From: Streptomyces aureocirculatus
GTDB taxonomy: Bacteria > Actinomycetota > Actinomycetes > Streptomycetales > Streptomycetaceae
Reading direction: 5' to 3'
Assembly (NCBI RefSeq): GCF_000720475.1
Contig: NZ_JOAP01000034.1
Location: 1 to 64,000, forward strand
Length of the DNA stretch: 64,000 bases
Shown here: positions 18,647-28,598 of the stretch, in pieces
Numbering within the stretch: the stretch's first letter is position 1
Layout of the letters: every line of letters begins with the position of its first letter
Notes under the pieces: model-generated
Database searches by the model: none
The model's input: the letters and a program-made list of their open reading frames with translations, nothing else
Told to the model about the DNA's origin: nothing
Program-made: the position numbers and the translations under genes

Positions 18647-21600
18647 ATGGAACCGACCGAGAGCGTCGCCCCGGACTCATGGCTGCGGTCGCGCCTGCGT
18701 CGCCTGCTCGGCGGACGGCGGGGCCGCCCGGGCGACGCCGTTCGCGGCCCCGGGGACGTGCGGGTCGCGCCGGCCGGTGGGCCGCCCGGGCTCCGGCCCC
18801 GTGAGCGCGCCTGGACCTCGGGCGTTGGCCTGAACGAGGGCCTCTGGCCGGGTGGGACGGCCGTTTTTGGCCCCGATGACGTCGTACAGGAGGAAGCAAC
18901 GGCTCCACGGGGTATGGCACTTGGTGAGGGACCGGAGCCGGGCGGACGACGCGTGCCCGTGCGGGGAACCGGATGTCGCGAAACGGTGGTCCCGGCGGAG
19001 GCTGGCGTGACGGCGAGTGCCGAAGAGGAACGACGGGGCCCGGACGGGCGCGGTGCGCCGTGGCCGGGCAAGGACGAGACTGACAGCGCCGCGCGGCCGG
19101 TCACCGCACCGCCCTTACCGAGCGGGGCAGTTGACACGACGACGGCGGTACGGGCCGCGAACGCGGACACCGCGACGGGCACCGGGTTCGGCGGGACCGC
19201 CGATGCGGGCGCTGCGGCGCCTTTGGCGGGTGCGGTCTCTGTGGGCGGTGCGGCGCCTTTGGTGGATGCGGTGACGTCGTCGGGCGGGGTGGCGACGGCC
19301 GGGGTGGCCTCGGGCGGTTTGGCCGCCGGATCGGCCACCGGTGTGGTGACGGGAACAGTGACCGGGATGGCGACCGGCGCGGTCGCCGGGATGGCGACGG
19401 GTGCGGTCGTGGGCGCCGTCGGTGGTGCGACGGCCGGAGCCGGGCCCGGTTCGGGTGGTGTCCAGCACGGTGCGGCCGACGGTGGGACGGGCCCCGCCCC
19501 GGTCCGGGCCGCCGCGTCCGGTGCCGGGGGCGGCGGGGACGCCGCGCTCGGCCGAGGTGCGGTTCAGGGAGACGGCGGAGCCGCAGGCGGTGAGGGCGCT
19601 GCGGGCGTACGGGGTGTGGTGAACGGTGTCGGCGATGCCGGGAACGGCGCGGTGGGTCGGGGTGCGGCACGGACTGGTGTCGGGGACGGCGTGGCGGGTC
19701 GGGGTGCGGCACGGACTGGTGCCGGTGGTGCCGGGAACGGCGCGGTGGACCAGGGCTCGGCATGGACCGGTGTCGGTGGTGTCGGGGACGGCGCGGTGGG
19801 TCGGGGTGCGGCGCGGACTGGTGTCAGTGGTGCCGGGGACGGCATGGCGGGTCGGGGTGCGGCACGGACTGGTGCCGGGGGCGGCGCGGAGGACCGGGGT
19901 GCGGCACGGACTGGTGCCGGGGGCGGCGCGAAGGACCGGGGTGCGGCACGGACTGGTGCCGGGGACGGCATGCCGGGTCGGGGTGCGGCACGGACCGGTG
20001 CCGGTGGTGCCGGGAACGGCGCGGTGGACCAGGGCTCGGCATGGACCGGTGTCGGTGGTGCCGGGGACGGCGTGGCGGGTCGGGGTGCGGCACGGGCTGG
20101 TGCCGGGGGCGGCGCGGAGGACCCGGGTGCGGCACGGACTGGTGTCGGTGGTGCCGGGAACGGCGCGGCGGGCCGGGGTGCGGCACGGACCGGTGTCGGT
20201 GGTGCCGGGGACGGCGCGGTGGGCCGGGGTGTGGTGGCCGGTGTCGGGGACGGCGTGGTGGGGCGGGGTGCGGTGCGGGCCGGGGCGGGGGCGGGCGCCG
20301 CGGGTGGTGGAGCGCGACGCGGACTGTGGCGCGGAGCCAGGGCGGCGGACGCACGAGGTACGGACACCCGGACCCCGGGCCTGGACGGCGGCGGCGTGGA
20401 CGGCGACGACGAGGGCGGCCGCGGAAGCTGGCAGTTGCTGCCGACGGCCGTCGTCGCGGCAGCCGCGGTCGTCCTCGGCACCGGCTTCTTCCACGCGTTC
20501 ACCGGCGGCCACGCGCTCTTCCCCGCCGGCACGGTCGGCTGGTCCCTGGCCATCCTGACCGGCCTCATCGTCGGCCATCTCGTCGCGCTCGGCCGCGACC
20601 GCTGGTGGGGCGGCACCGGCTCCGGCGGCGCACTGACCGTGGCGGTACTGCTCCTGTACGGCTGGATGCCCGCGGGCATGGTCAGCCTCACCGTCGTCGT
20701 CCTGGTGGGCGTCGCCCGCCGCCACCGCTGGCGCCAGGGAGTGCTGCACGGCGCCGTGGACATCCTCGGCATCGGCGCGGGCGCCCTCACGATGGCCGCG
20801 TTCGGCACCGCACCGTCCGCCGACTCCCCCTGGAACCCGGAGAGCTGGGACCTCTACACGGCGCCCGAGGTCGCCCTCGTCGCGGTCGCGTATCTCGCCG
20901 TCACCCGGGTCCTGCTCTGGTACGTGCACGCCCCGCGCACCGGCGCCCTGCCCACGGTCACCAGGACCGCCCTGGTCCGGCAGAGTCTGCTCGGTGTGGC
21001 CCTGCTCGGCATCGCCCCGCTGATCTGTGTCGTCGCGATGTCCCTGCCGCTGCTCCTGCCGCTGTTCACGATCCCGCTCGTCGCCCTGGACTCCACGCTG
21101 TGGATCGCACGGGCCAGAGCCGAGGAGCAGCTCCGCGACCCGCTGACCGGACTGCCCAACCGGCAGTGGCTCCTTGAGCGCACCTGGACGGCCCTAGACG
21201 ACGCGGAACGCATCGGCGCGCGCTCCGCCCTGATGCTGATCGACATGGACCGTTTCCGTTCGGTCAACGACACCCTCGGCCATCTCGCCGGTGACCGGCT
21301 GCTCCTGCAGATCGCCGACCGGCTGCGGCTCGCGCTGCCGCGCGGCGCGGAGGCGGCCCGGCTCGGCGGCGACGAGTTCGCGGTGCTGCTCCCGGTCGCG
21401 GACTCCACGACGTCGGCCACGCGCGTCGCCCGCTCCCTGGTCGCCGCCCTCGGCTCGCCCCTCGACCTGGACGGCCTCACCCTCGTCCTGGAGGCAAGCG
21501 CCGGGCTCGCCGTCTTCCCCGACCACGCCCTGGACGCCGAAGGGCTGCTGCGCCGCGCGGACGTGGCGATGTACCAGGCCAAGCGGGACCGTACGGGCGT

Positions 21601-22498
21601 CGAGGTGTACGAGTCCAAGCGGGACTCCAACACCCCCGACCGGCTCGGCCTCCTCGGCGATCTGCGCCGCGCCCTGGACGCCGGCGACGTGGAGCTGCAC
21701 TACCAGCCGAAGGTCCGCTTCGACGGGCAGGTGGCCGGCCTGGAGGCGCTCGTGCGCTGGGTGCACCCCGAGCGCGGCAAGGTGCCGCCGGACGAGTTCA
21801 TCGCCATCGCCGAGTCGTCCGGCCTGATGCCGCACCTCACGGAGTACGTCCTGGAGTCCGCCCTCGCCCAGGTCGCGAAGTGGCGTGCGCAGGGTCTGTA
21901 CGTGCCGGTCGCGGTGAACGTGTCGCCGCGTGACGTGCACACCCCCGGTTTCGCGGGATCCGTGGCCGCGCGGCTCGCCCGTCACGGGGTGCCGCCGGGC
22001 GCGCTCCAACTGGAGATAACGGAGCACGTACTCCTGGAGGACCCGCAGCGCGCCGCCGACACCCTCGCCGGTCTCACCGGGCACGGCGTGAAGATGTCCC
22101 TCGACGACTTCGGCACCGGCTACTCCTCGCTGGTCCACCTGCGCCGTCTGCCCGTCAGCGAGCTGAAGATCGACCGGTCGTTCGTGGCCCGGCTCGCCGT
22201 CGACAACGAGGACGCCGAGATCGTGCGCTGTACGGTCGACCTCGCGCACTCCCTCGGTCTGCTCGTGGTCGCCGAGGGCGTCGAGGACGACGAGACCTGG
22301 GAGCGCCTGCGGGACATGGGCTGCGACGCAGTCCAGGGCTGGCTGGTCGCCGCCGCGATGCCGCCGAGCGAGATGACGGCGTGGCTGCGCACGCGCGGTG
22401 AGCGCGGCTGGCACCGCCCCGTCGACCCGCCCGACGGCGCCCCCGCGCCGCAGCCCCCGGACCCCGCCCCCTCCTCCCCGAGCCGCGCCATCCCGTAG
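18647..22498 (+). CDS. rmdB: Membrane GGDEF-EAL cyclic di-GMP protein, RmdB-type, with large Gly/Ala repeat
   Basis: Protein of about 1283 residues. Order: disordered N-terminus, a Gly/Ala-rich repeat of 14 units (about residues 337-553), about six membrane helices (600-800), a GGDEF domain with intact GGDEF at 907-911, and an EAL domain with intact EAL at 1033-1035 plus LEITEH, DDFGTGYSS, LKIDRSF and VVAEGVED. The phosphodiesterase residues are all present. The position next to ligA matches RmdB (SCO5495 by memory), a phosphodiesterase affecting aerial growth. ATG 18647 follows GAGAGGGA. The repeat is an expansion specific to this strain or lineage. Confidence 0.85.
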   Translation: MEPTESVAPDSWLRSRLRRLLGGRRGRPGDAVRGPGDVRVAPAGGPPGLRPRERAWTSGVGLNEGLWPGGTAVFGPDDVVQEEATAPRGMALGEGPEPGGRRVPVRGTGCRETVVPAEAGVTASAEEERRGPDGRGAPWPGKDETDSAARPVTAPPLPSGAVDTTTAVRAANADTATGTGFGGTADAGAAAPLAGAVSVGGAAPLVDAVTSSGGVATAGVASGGLAAGSATGVVTGTVTGMATGAVAGMATGAVVGAVGGATAGAGPGSGGVQHGAADGGTGPAPVRAAASGAGGGGDAALGRGAVQGDGGAAGGEGAAGVRGVVNGVGDAGNGAVGRGAARTGVGDGVAGRGAARTGAGGAGNGAVDQGSAWTGVGGVGDGAVGRGAARTGVSGAGDGMAGRGAARTGAGGGAEDRGAARTGAGGGAKDRGAARTGAGDGMPGRGAARTGAGGAGNGAVDQGSAWTGVGGAGDGVAGRGAARAGAGGGAEDPGAARTGVGGAGNGAAGRGAARTGVGGAGDGAVGRGVVAGVGDGVVGRGAVRAGAGAGAAGGGARRGLWRGARAADARGTDTRTPGLDGGGVDGDDEGGRGSWQLLPTAVVAAAAVVLGTGFFHAFTGGHALFPAGTVGWSLAILTGLIVGHLVALGRDRWWGGTGSGGALTVAVLLLYGWMPAGMVSLTVVVLVGVARRHRWRQGVLHGAVDILGIGAGALTMAAFGTAPSADSPWNPESWDLYTAPEVALVAVAYLAVTRVLLWYVHAPRTGALPTVTRTALVRQSLLGVALLGIAPLICVVAMSLPLLLPLFTIPLVALDSTLWIARARAEEQLRDPLTGLPNRQWLLERTWTALDDAERIGARSALMLIDMDRFRSVNDTLGHLAGDRLLLQIADRLRLALPRGAEAARLGGDEFAVLLPVADSTTSATRVARSLVAALGSPLDLDGLTLVLEASAGLAVFPDHALDAEGLLRRADVAMYQAKRDRTGVEVYESKRDSNTPDRLGLLGDLRRALDAGDVELHYQPKVRFDGQVAGLEALVRWVHPERGKVPPDEFIAIAESSGLMPHLTEYVLESALAQVAKWRAQGLYVPVAVNVSPRDVHTPGFAGSVAARLARHGVPPGALQLEITEHVLLEDPQRAADTLAGLTGHGVKMSLDDFGTGYSSLVHLRRLPVSELKIDRSFVARLAVDNEDAEIVRCTVDLAHSLGLLVVAEGVEDDETWERLRDMGCDAVQGWLVAAAMPPSEMTAWLRTRGERGWHRPVDPPDGAPAPQPPDPAPSSPSRAIP
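19655..20306 (+). repeat. Coding tandem repeat, ~14 units of 39-51 bp
   Basis: Units follow the pattern GRGAARTGxGGAGNGAV or the shorter GRGAARTGAGGGAE, with DQGSAWTG variants. Two segments of over 50 bp containing DQGSAWTG are nearly identical copies, indicating duplication by recombination. Both the antisense strand and other frames are open through the array, a by-product of the G+C-rich, stop-poor unit. It encodes a flexible Gly/Ala/Arg linker before the membrane helices. Confidence 0.85.
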
Positions 22499-22630
22499 CC
22501 CGCACCGGCGCAGGACCCTCGGTCACGGACCGCCCCCACCCCGCCCCGCGAAGAAGTCGGGCGCGGGCAGTGCGGGCCGCCCCATAGGATTGGGGGTGAA
22601 CCCATCACACTCACCCCTGAGGATCGCTGC

Positions 22631-22927
22631 ATGCCTGGCATTACGCGCGAGGAGGTCGCACACCTCGCCCGCCTTGCACGTCTGGAGCTGAAGGAGGAGG
22701 AGCTCGATCACTTCTCCGGTCAGCTCGACGACATCATCGGCGCGGTCGCCCGCGTCTCGGAGGTCGCCGACCAAGACGTACCGCCGACCTCCCACCCGCT
22801 GCCGCTGACGAATGTCATGCGCGCGGACGAGGTCCGTCCGTCGCTCACCCCCGAGCAGGCGCTCTCCGGAGCCCCGGCCCAGGAGCAGCAGCGTTTCAAG
22901 GTGCCGCAGATCCTGGGGGAGGACTAA
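22631..22927 (+). CDS. gatC: Aspartyl/glutamyl-tRNA(Asn/Gln) amidotransferase subunit C
   Basis: Small subunit of 98 residues that stabilises GatA-GatB in the complex turning misacylated Glu-tRNA(Gln) or Asp-tRNA(Asn) into Gln-tRNA or Asn-tRNA. The family signature [20 protein letters not shown] opens the protein, and [17 protein letters not shown] follows. It is the first gene of the gat operon; gatA begins 6 nt after its stop. Upstream, 22499-22630 carries the promoter region. Confidence 0.95.
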   Translation: MPGITREEVAHLARLARLELKEEELDHFSGQLDDIIGAVARVSEVADQDVPPTSHPLPLTNVMRADEVRPSLTPEQALSGAPAQEQQRFKVPQILGED

Positions 22928-22933
22928 CAAGTC

Positions 22934-24433
22934 ATGACGGACAGCAACATCATCAAGCTGGGCGCGGCCGAGATCGCCGCGAAGATCGCCGCGGGCGAGC
23001 TGACGGCCGTGGAGGTCACCGAGGCCCATCTGGCCCGGATCGACGCCGTCGACGAGAAGGTGCACGCCTTCCTGCACGTCGACCGCGAGGGCGCGCTCGC
23101 GCAGGCCCGCGCCGTCGACGAGAAGCGCGCGCGGGGCGAGAAGCTCGGCCCGCTCGCCGGTGTCCCGCTCGCCCTGAAGGACATCTTCACCACCGAGGGC
23201 GTCCCGACCACGGTCGGCTCCAAGATCCTCGAGGGCTGGATCCCGCCGTACGACGCGACGGTCACCAAGCGCCTGAAGGCCGCCGACGTGGTCATCCTCG
23301 GCAAGACCAACATGGACGAGTTCGCCATGGGGTCGAGCACCGAGAACAGCGCCTACGGCCCCACCGGCAACCCCTGGGACCTGACCAGGATCCCCGGCGG
23401 CTCCGGCGGCGGTTCGAGCGCCGCGCTCGCCGCGTACGAGACCCCGCTCGCCATCGGCACGGACACCGGCGGCTCCATCCGCCAGCCCGCGGCCGTCACC
23501 GGCACGGTCGGCGTCAAGCCGACGTACGGCGGCGTCTCGCGGTACGGCATGGTGGCGTTCTCCTCCTCCCTGGACCAGGGCGGGCCCTGCGCCCGCAGCG
23601 TCCTGGACGCGGCCCTGCTGCACGAGGTCATCGCCGGGCACGACCCGCTGGACTCGACGTCCGTGGACGCCCCGGTGCCACCGGTCGTGGAGGCCGCCCG
23701 CAACGGCTCGGTCGCCGGGATGCGCGTCGGCGTCGTCAAGCAGTTCCGCGGCGAGGGCTACCAGGCCGGTGTCGTGCAGCGCTTCGACGAGTCGGTCGAG
23801 CTCCTCAAGGGGCTCGGCGCGGAGATCGTCGAGCTGGACTGCCCCTCCTTCGACCTGGCCCTTTCGGCGTACTACCTGATCGCGCCCTCCGAGTGCTCGT
23901 CGAACCTCGCCCGGTTCGACGCCATGCGCTACGGCCTGCGCGTCGGTGACGACGGCACGAAGTCCGCCGAGGACGTCACCGCGCTCACCCGCGAGGCCGG
24001 CTTCGGCGACGAGGTCAAGCGCCGCGTGATGCTCGGTACGTACGCACTCAGCTCCGGCTACTACGACGCGTACTACGGCAGTGCCCAGAAGGTCCGCACG
24101 CTCATCACGCGGGACTTCGAGAAGGCCTTCGAGCAGGTCGACGTGATCGTCTCGCCGACGACGCCCACCACCGCCTTCCCGATCGGCGAGCGCGCCGACG
24201 ACCCGATGGCGATGTACCTGGCGGACCTGTGCACCATCCCGACCAACCTGGCGGGCAACGCCGCCATGTCGCTGCCCTGCGGCCTCGCGCCGGAGGACGG
24301 TCTGCCCGTCGGACTCCAGATCATCGCCCCCGCCATGAAGGACGAGCGTCTTTACAAGGTGGGTGCGGCCGTCGAGGCCGCCTTCGTGGAAAAGTGGGGC
24401 CACCCGCTGCATGAGGAGGCACCGTCGCTATGA
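22934..24433 (+). CDS. gatA: Aspartyl/glutamyl-tRNA amidotransferase subunit A (amidase)
   Basis: Amidase of 499 residues that releases ammonia from glutamine for tRNA-dependent Gln/Asn formation. The Ser-cisSer-Lys triad is visible: lysine in [14 protein letters not shown], serine in [15 protein letters not shown], and the nucleophile serine in [16 protein letters not shown]. Length is standard. It is coupled to gatC (6 nt) and overlaps the next small gene by 4 nt (ATGA at 24430). Confidence 0.96.
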   Translation: MTDSNIIKLGAAEIAAKIAAGELTAVEVTEAHLARIDAVDEKVHAFLHVDREGALAQARAVDEKRARGEKLGPLAGVPLALKDIFTTEGVPTTVGSKILEGWIPPYDATVTKRLKAADVVILGKTNMDEFAMGSSTENSAYGPTGNPWDLTRIPGGSGGGSSAALAAYETPLAIGTDTGGSIRQPAAVTGTVGVKPTYGGVSRYGMVAFSSSLDQGGPCARSVLDAALLHEVIAGHDPLDSTSVDAPVPPVVEAARNGSVAGMRVGVVKQFRGEGYQAGVVQRFDESVELLKGLGAEIVELDCPSFDLALSAYYLIAPSECSSNLARFDAMRYGLRVGDDGTKSAEDVTALTREAGFGDEVKRRVMLGTYALSSGYYDAYYGSAQKVRTLITRDFEKAFEQVDVIVSPTTPTTAFPIGERADDPMAMYLADLCTIPTNLAGNAAMSLPCGLAPEDGLPVGLQIIAPAMKDERLYKVGAAVEAAFVEKWGHPLHEEAPSL

Positions 24434-24675
24434 GCAACAAGGCACTGTCCAAGGCCAAGGGCTTCAGGAAGTCCAGGACCGGCACGTATCTGTCCATCGG
24501 CACCACCGCGTTCGGCGCGCTGAGCACGCTCAAGCAGGTCAAGAAGGCCCGCGCCGAGAACGACGCGCTCAAGCTCGTCGACGCGGTCGTCTCCGCCGCC
24601 GCCATCGTCACGGGCATCGCCATCCTGGTGCGTGAGCTGAGGCGCATCGGCGACGACGACGTTCTGCTCGGCTGA
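24430..24675 (+). CDS. Small conserved membrane protein inside the gat operon
   Basis: Protein of 81 residues with a basic N-terminus ([15 protein letters not shown]) and one predicted membrane helix (about residues 50-70, [18 protein letters not shown]). Its ATG overlaps the gatA stop by 4 nt and gatB begins 18 nt after its stop, so it is co-translated with the amidotransferase. From memory, a similar small gene lies between gatA and gatB in other Streptomyces. No function is known; a role in anchoring or regulating the complex is only a guess. Confidence 0.75.
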   Translation: MSNKALSKAKGFRKSRTGTYLSIGTTAFGALSTLKQVKKARAENDALKLVDAVVSAAAIVTGIAILVRELRRIGDDDVLLG

Positions 24676-24693
24676 GAGGGAAGTTCCAACACC

Positions 24694-26211
24694 GTGACTG
24701 TCACGACCACCCCCGATCTGGTGCCGTACGAGGACGCGCTCGCGACGTACGACCCGGTCATGGGCCTTGAGGTCCATGTCGAGCTCGGCACCAAGACGAA
24801 GATGTTCTGCGGCTGCTCGACCGCGCTCGGCGCGGACGCCAACACGCAGACCTGTCCCACCTGCCTCGGCCTGCCCGGCGCCCTGCCGGTCGTCAACGAG
24901 GTCGGCGTGGAATCCGCCATCAAGATCGGCCTCGCGCTGCACTGCGAGATCGCCGAGTGGTGCCGTTTCGCCCGGAAGAACTACTTCTATCCGGACATGC
25001 CGAAGAACTTCCAGACCTCCCAGTACGACGAGCCGATCGCCTTCAACGGCTATCTGGACGTCCAACTGGAGGACGGCGAGGTCTTCCGCGTGGAGATCGA
25101 GCGCGCCCACATGGAGGAGGACACCGGCAAGTCGACGCACGTCGGCGGCGCCACCGGCCGTATCCACGGCGCCTCGCACTCCCTGCTCGACTACAACCGC
25201 GCGGGCATCCCGCTCATCGAGATCGTCACCAAGCCGATCGTCGGTGCCGGTGAGCGCGCCCCCGAGGTCGCCAAGGCCTACGTCGCCGAGCTGCGCGAGC
25301 TCATCAGGGCGCTCGGCGTGTCCGAGGCCCGTATGGAGCAGGGCCAGATGCGCTGCGACGTGAACCTCTCGCTGCGCCCGCACGGCCGGGAGAAGTTCGG
25401 CACGCGCTCCGAGACGAAGAACGTCAACTCGCTGCGTTCCGTGGAGCGCGCCGCCCGCTTCGAGATCCAGCGGCACGCCGCGGTTCTCGGCGCGGGCGGC
25501 ACGATCGTGCAGGAGACCCGGCACTTCCACGAGGACGACGGCTCCACCACGTCAGGCCGGGTCAAGGAGGAGGCGGAGGACTACCGCTACTTCCCCGAGC
25601 CCGACCTGGTCCCGGTCGCCCCGTCCCGCGAGTGGGTCGAGGCCCTGCGCGCGGAGCTGCCGGAGCTGCCGCTGACCCAGCGCAACCGGCTGCGCGAGGA
25701 GTGGGGCGTCTCCGCCCACGACATGCAGTCGATCCTCAACGCCGGTGCGATCGGCCCGATCGTCGCCACCATCAACGCGGGCGCGGACGCCGTGTCCGCC
25801 CGCAAGTGGTGGATGGGCGAGCTGGCGCGCAACGCCAACGAGCAGGGTGTGGACCTCGGTTCGCTGCCGATCACGCCGGAGCACGTGGCGCGCGTCTCGG
25901 CGCTCGTCGCCGCCGGTGAGCTGAACGACAAGCTGGCCCGTCAGGTCATCGACGGCGTCCTCAAGGGTGAGGGCACGCCCGACGAGGTCGTCGAGAAGCG
26001 CGGCCTGAAGGTCGTCTCCGACGAGGGTGCGCTGACCACCGCCGTCGAGGAGGCCATCGCGGGCAACCCGGCCATCGCGGACAAGATCCGCGGCGGCAAG
26101 GTCGCGGCGGTCGGCGCGCTGGTCGGCGCGGTCATGAAGGCCACCCGCGGCCAGGCCGACGCGGCCCGCGTCAAGGAGCTGATCCTTCAGCAGCTCGGCG
26201 TCGAGGGCTGA
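24694..26211 (+). CDS. gatB: Aspartyl/glutamyl-tRNA amidotransferase subunit B
   Basis: Subunit of 505 residues that binds the misacylated tRNA, activates the carboxylate with ATP and receives ammonia from GatA. Seen: [20 protein letters not shown] at the N-terminus, [39 protein letters not shown], and the C-terminal YqeY/tail domain including [16 protein letters not shown] 24694 follows GAGAGGGAAG. It is the last gene of the operon, which a strong hairpin closes at 26233-26274. Confidence 0.96.
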   Translation: MTVTTTPDLVPYEDALATYDPVMGLEVHVELGTKTKMFCGCSTALGADANTQTCPTCLGLPGALPVVNEVGVESAIKIGLALHCEIAEWCRFARKNYFYPDMPKNFQTSQYDEPIAFNGYLDVQLEDGEVFRVEIERAHMEEDTGKSTHVGGATGRIHGASHSLLDYNRAGIPLIEIVTKPIVGAGERAPEVAKAYVAELRELIRALGVSEARMEQGQMRCDVNLSLRPHGREKFGTRSETKNVNSLRSVERAARFEIQRHAAVLGAGGTIVQETRHFHEDDGSTTSGRVKEEAEDYRYFPEPDLVPVAPSREWVEALRAELPELPLTQRNRLREEWGVSAHDMQSILNAGAIGPIVATINAGADAVSARKWWMGELARNANEQGVDLGSLPITPEHVARVSALVAAGELNDKLARQVIDGVLKGEGTPDEVVEKRGLKVVSDEGALTTAVEEAIAGNPAIADKIRGGKVAAVGALVGAVMKATRGQADAARVKELILQQLGVEG

Positions 26212-26232
26212 CGCCCGGAGCTTTTCCGCAGC

Positions 26233-26274
26233 CGAGAGGGGCCCCGCGACTTCGACGTCGCGGGGCCCCTCTCG
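26233..26274. terminator. Strong hairpin terminator of the gat operon
   Basis: A perfect 18-bp stem starting CGAGAGGGGCCCCGCGAC (26233-26250) pairs with 26257-26274 across the loop TTCGAC. It lies 21 bp after the gatB stop. No U-tract follows, as is usual for Streptomyces terminators. Confidence 0.85.
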
Positions 26275-26357
26275 CGCAAGCGGAAGGCGTTCACCGCGAC
26301 TTCGGTCCGCGGCCTTCCCTGTGCCATCGGGAGTCACTACCGTCCCAGCTCAAGAAG

Positions 26358-26383
26358 CCAATGGGTCAATGGACAACCATTGG
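26358..26383. promoter_or_regulatory. Inverted repeat CCAATGG-N12-CCATTGG before phospholipase C
   Basis: A perfect 7-bp inverted repeat (26358-26364 and 26377-26383), with a related TCAATGG in between, lies 21 bp upstream of the phospholipase start codon. The position and symmetry suit a repressor operator or a leader hairpin. Confidence 0.45.
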
Positions 26384-26403
26384 GTGTCGACTGGAGGTTG
26401 GGC

Positions 26404-28488
26404 GTGGCGGAGATATCGCGCAGGCGAATGATGGCTGTGGGCGGTGGTGCTCTCGGGGCCGCCGCGGTGGGGTCCTTCCTGCCCCCGTCCCTCCAGGAGG
26501 CGCTCGCCAGGACGCCGCCGAAGGGCGGGCTCGGCGCGATCGAGCACGTGGTGATCCTGATGCAGGAGAACCGGTCCTTCGACCACTACTTCGGGTCCCT
26601 GCGCGGCGTGCGCGGCTTCTCCGACCGCAACGCCCTGCGACTTCCCAGCGGCAGAAGCGTCTTCGAGCAGCCCGCCGGACCGCGCACCGTGCTGCCCTTC
26701 CCGGTCCGCGAGGCCGCCGCCGCGCAGCGCAAGGACATCCAGTACATCGGCGCCCTCGACCACTCCTGGAGCGGCGGAGCCAAGGCCTGGCACGACGGCT
26801 GGATGGACGGCTGGGTCACCGCCAAGACCGCGGCCACGATGGCGTACTACACGCGCGAGGACATCCCGCTGCACTACGAGCTCGCCGACACCTTCACCGT
26901 CTGCGACGCCTACCACTCCTCCATCCACACCTCCACCAGCCCCAACCGCAACCACCTGTGGAGCGGCAAGACAGGCTTCGAGGCGAACGGCAAGCGGGCC
27001 GTCGACAACGACGCGTACGACGAGGGCAGGCACCCCGGGTACGGCTGGAGCACCTACGCGGAGCGCCTGGAGAAGGCCGGGGTGAGCTGGCAGACGTACA
27101 CCGAGTGGGAGAACTTCACCGACAACCAGATCGAGTTCTTCGCCACCTTCAAGGCCATCGCGCGCAAGGTCCTCGCCAGGACCGGCCACACCTATATGGA
27201 GGCCTTCTACGCCAAGGTCCGCGACGCCAAGGACGAGGCGGAGCGCGGCAGGCTGCTCGCCGCGCTCGACGACGGCGTGAAGACGTTGAGCAGGCGCGAG
27301 CGGTCCCTGTTCGAGCGGGGCCTGCGCCGGGTGCCCACCGGCAAGCTGGCCGAGACGTTCGCCGCCGACGTCGCGGACGGAAAGCTCCCCCGGGTCAGCT
27401 ATCTGGTGCCGTCCGCCCTGGACTCCGAGCACCCCTCGGTGTCCTCGCCCGTCCACAGCGCCACCATCGTCTACAAGATCCTCGACGCGCTCGCCTCGCA
27501 CCCCGAGGTGTGGCGGCGTACCGCCGTCTTCATCAACTACGACGAGAACGACGGCTTCTTCGACCATGTGCCGCCGCCCGTGCCCGCGGCGGGCAACCAG
27601 GAGGAGTACTGGGAGGGACGGCCGACCGGCCTCGGCGCCCGGGTGCCGATGCTCGTCGTGTCGCCGTGGACCGTCGGCGGCTATGTGTGCTCCGAGGTCT
27701 TCGACCACACCTCCGTCGTGCGCTTCCTGGAGAAGTGGACGGGCGTGCGCGAGCCCAACATCGGCGACTGGCGCCGCACCGTCGCCGGCGACCTCACCAG
27801 TGCCTTCGACTTCCACCGCGGATACCGCCAGCCGGAGGTGGAGCAGCCCGGCGAGATCCCGGTGTTCAGCGGCCGCTGGCAGCCGAAGCCGCCGGAGAAG
27901 CAGTCGATGCCGGTCCAGGAGCCGGGGCTGCGCCGGGCCCGCCCGCTGCCGTACCAGCCGGATGCCGACCTCAAGCGGGCCAAGGACGGCACCCTGAAGG
28001 TGCGCCTGCGCAACGGCGGCCGCCGCAGCGCGCACTTCGCGCTGTACCCGTACGCGGCGGAGTTCCCCGTACCGCAGCATCAGGACGTGGCGCACGAGGG
28101 CTCCTGGGCCCTGCCCGAGAAGAGTGACGCCTACCACTTCACCGTCACCGGGCCGAACGGATTCCGCCGCGAATTCGTAGGACAGCGGGAAGGCGCGGCG
28201 GCACTCTCCTCGGCGATCACCCGGCGCGAGATCCACCTCACGCTGGCCAACCGTGGCAAGGCGCCGCTGGTCTTCACGGTCCGGCCGCTCGGCTATGTGG
28301 AGGAGGCGGACGTCCGGCGGCGGACCCGCACGGTACGGATCAAGGCGGGCAGCAGCCGCACCATCGCCTGGGCGACCGGTGACGAGCGCGGCTGGTACGA
28401 CATCGAGGTGACCGCCGAGGGCGACAAGGGCTTCAGGCGCCGTCTGATGGGACACATCGAGAACGGGCGCGCGAGCGTATCGGGCTGA
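26404..28488 (+). CDS. Phosphocholine-specific phospholipase C, Tat-exported
   Basis: Secreted phosphoesterase of 694 residues that cleaves phosphatidylcholine-type lipids, releasing phosphate-bearing head groups. The Tat signal SRRRMMAVGGGALGAAAVG is at residues 5-25. Catalytic-domain motifs are HVVILMQENRSFDHYFG, HTSTSPNRNHLWSG, and FINYDENDGFFDHVPPP. Two C-terminal beta domains of the DUF756 type follow from about residue 500. GTG 26404 follows GGAGG (26393-26397); the TTG at 26380 would add residues ahead of the signal. In Streptomyces such enzymes are often phosphate-regulated, but no Pho box was recognised here. Confidence 0.9.
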   Translation: MAEISRRRMMAVGGGALGAAAVGSFLPPSLQEALARTPPKGGLGAIEHVVILMQENRSFDHYFGSLRGVRGFSDRNALRLPSGRSVFEQPAGPRTVLPFPVREAAAAQRKDIQYIGALDHSWSGGAKAWHDGWMDGWVTAKTAATMAYYTREDIPLHYELADTFTVCDAYHSSIHTSTSPNRNHLWSGKTGFEANGKRAVDNDAYDEGRHPGYGWSTYAERLEKAGVSWQTYTEWENFTDNQIEFFATFKAIARKVLARTGHTYMEAFYAKVRDAKDEAERGRLLAALDDGVKTLSRRERSLFERGLRRVPTGKLAETFAADVADGKLPRVSYLVPSALDSEHPSVSSPVHSATIVYKILDALASHPEVWRRTAVFINYDENDGFFDHVPPPVPAAGNQEEYWEGRPTGLGARVPMLVVSPWTVGGYVCSEVFDHTSVVRFLEKWTGVREPNIGDWRRTVAGDLTSAFDFHRGYRQPEVEQPGEIPVFSGRWQPKPPEKQSMPVQEPGLRRARPLPYQPDADLKRAKDGTLKVRLRNGGRRSAHFALYPYAAEFPVPQHQDVAHEGSWALPEKSDAYHFTVTGPNGFRREFVGQREGAAALSSAITRREIHLTLANRGKAPLVFTVRPLGYVEEADVRRRTRTVRIKAGSSRTIAWATGDERGWYDIEVTAEGDKGFRRRLMGHIENGRASVSG

Positions 28489-28598
28489 TCTCCCGGGGCG
28501 CGCGACACGCCTTGTGACCTTGTGAGTAAGGACACGAAAGGGACCAAGGATCTCCACGGGCTGTCAAAGTGTCTGCGCATGGGTCATGTCCACTTCGG

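Noticed and set aside
19115..20929. A minus-strand frame of 604 codons through the c-di-GMP protein gene
   Set aside because: It mirrors the Gly/Ala repeat of the sense gene and has no start signal; antisense openness is expected in such repeats.
22523..24412. Long minus-strand frame antisense to gatC and gatA
   Set aside because: The sense strand encodes clear GatC and GatA motifs; the antisense product is low complexity.
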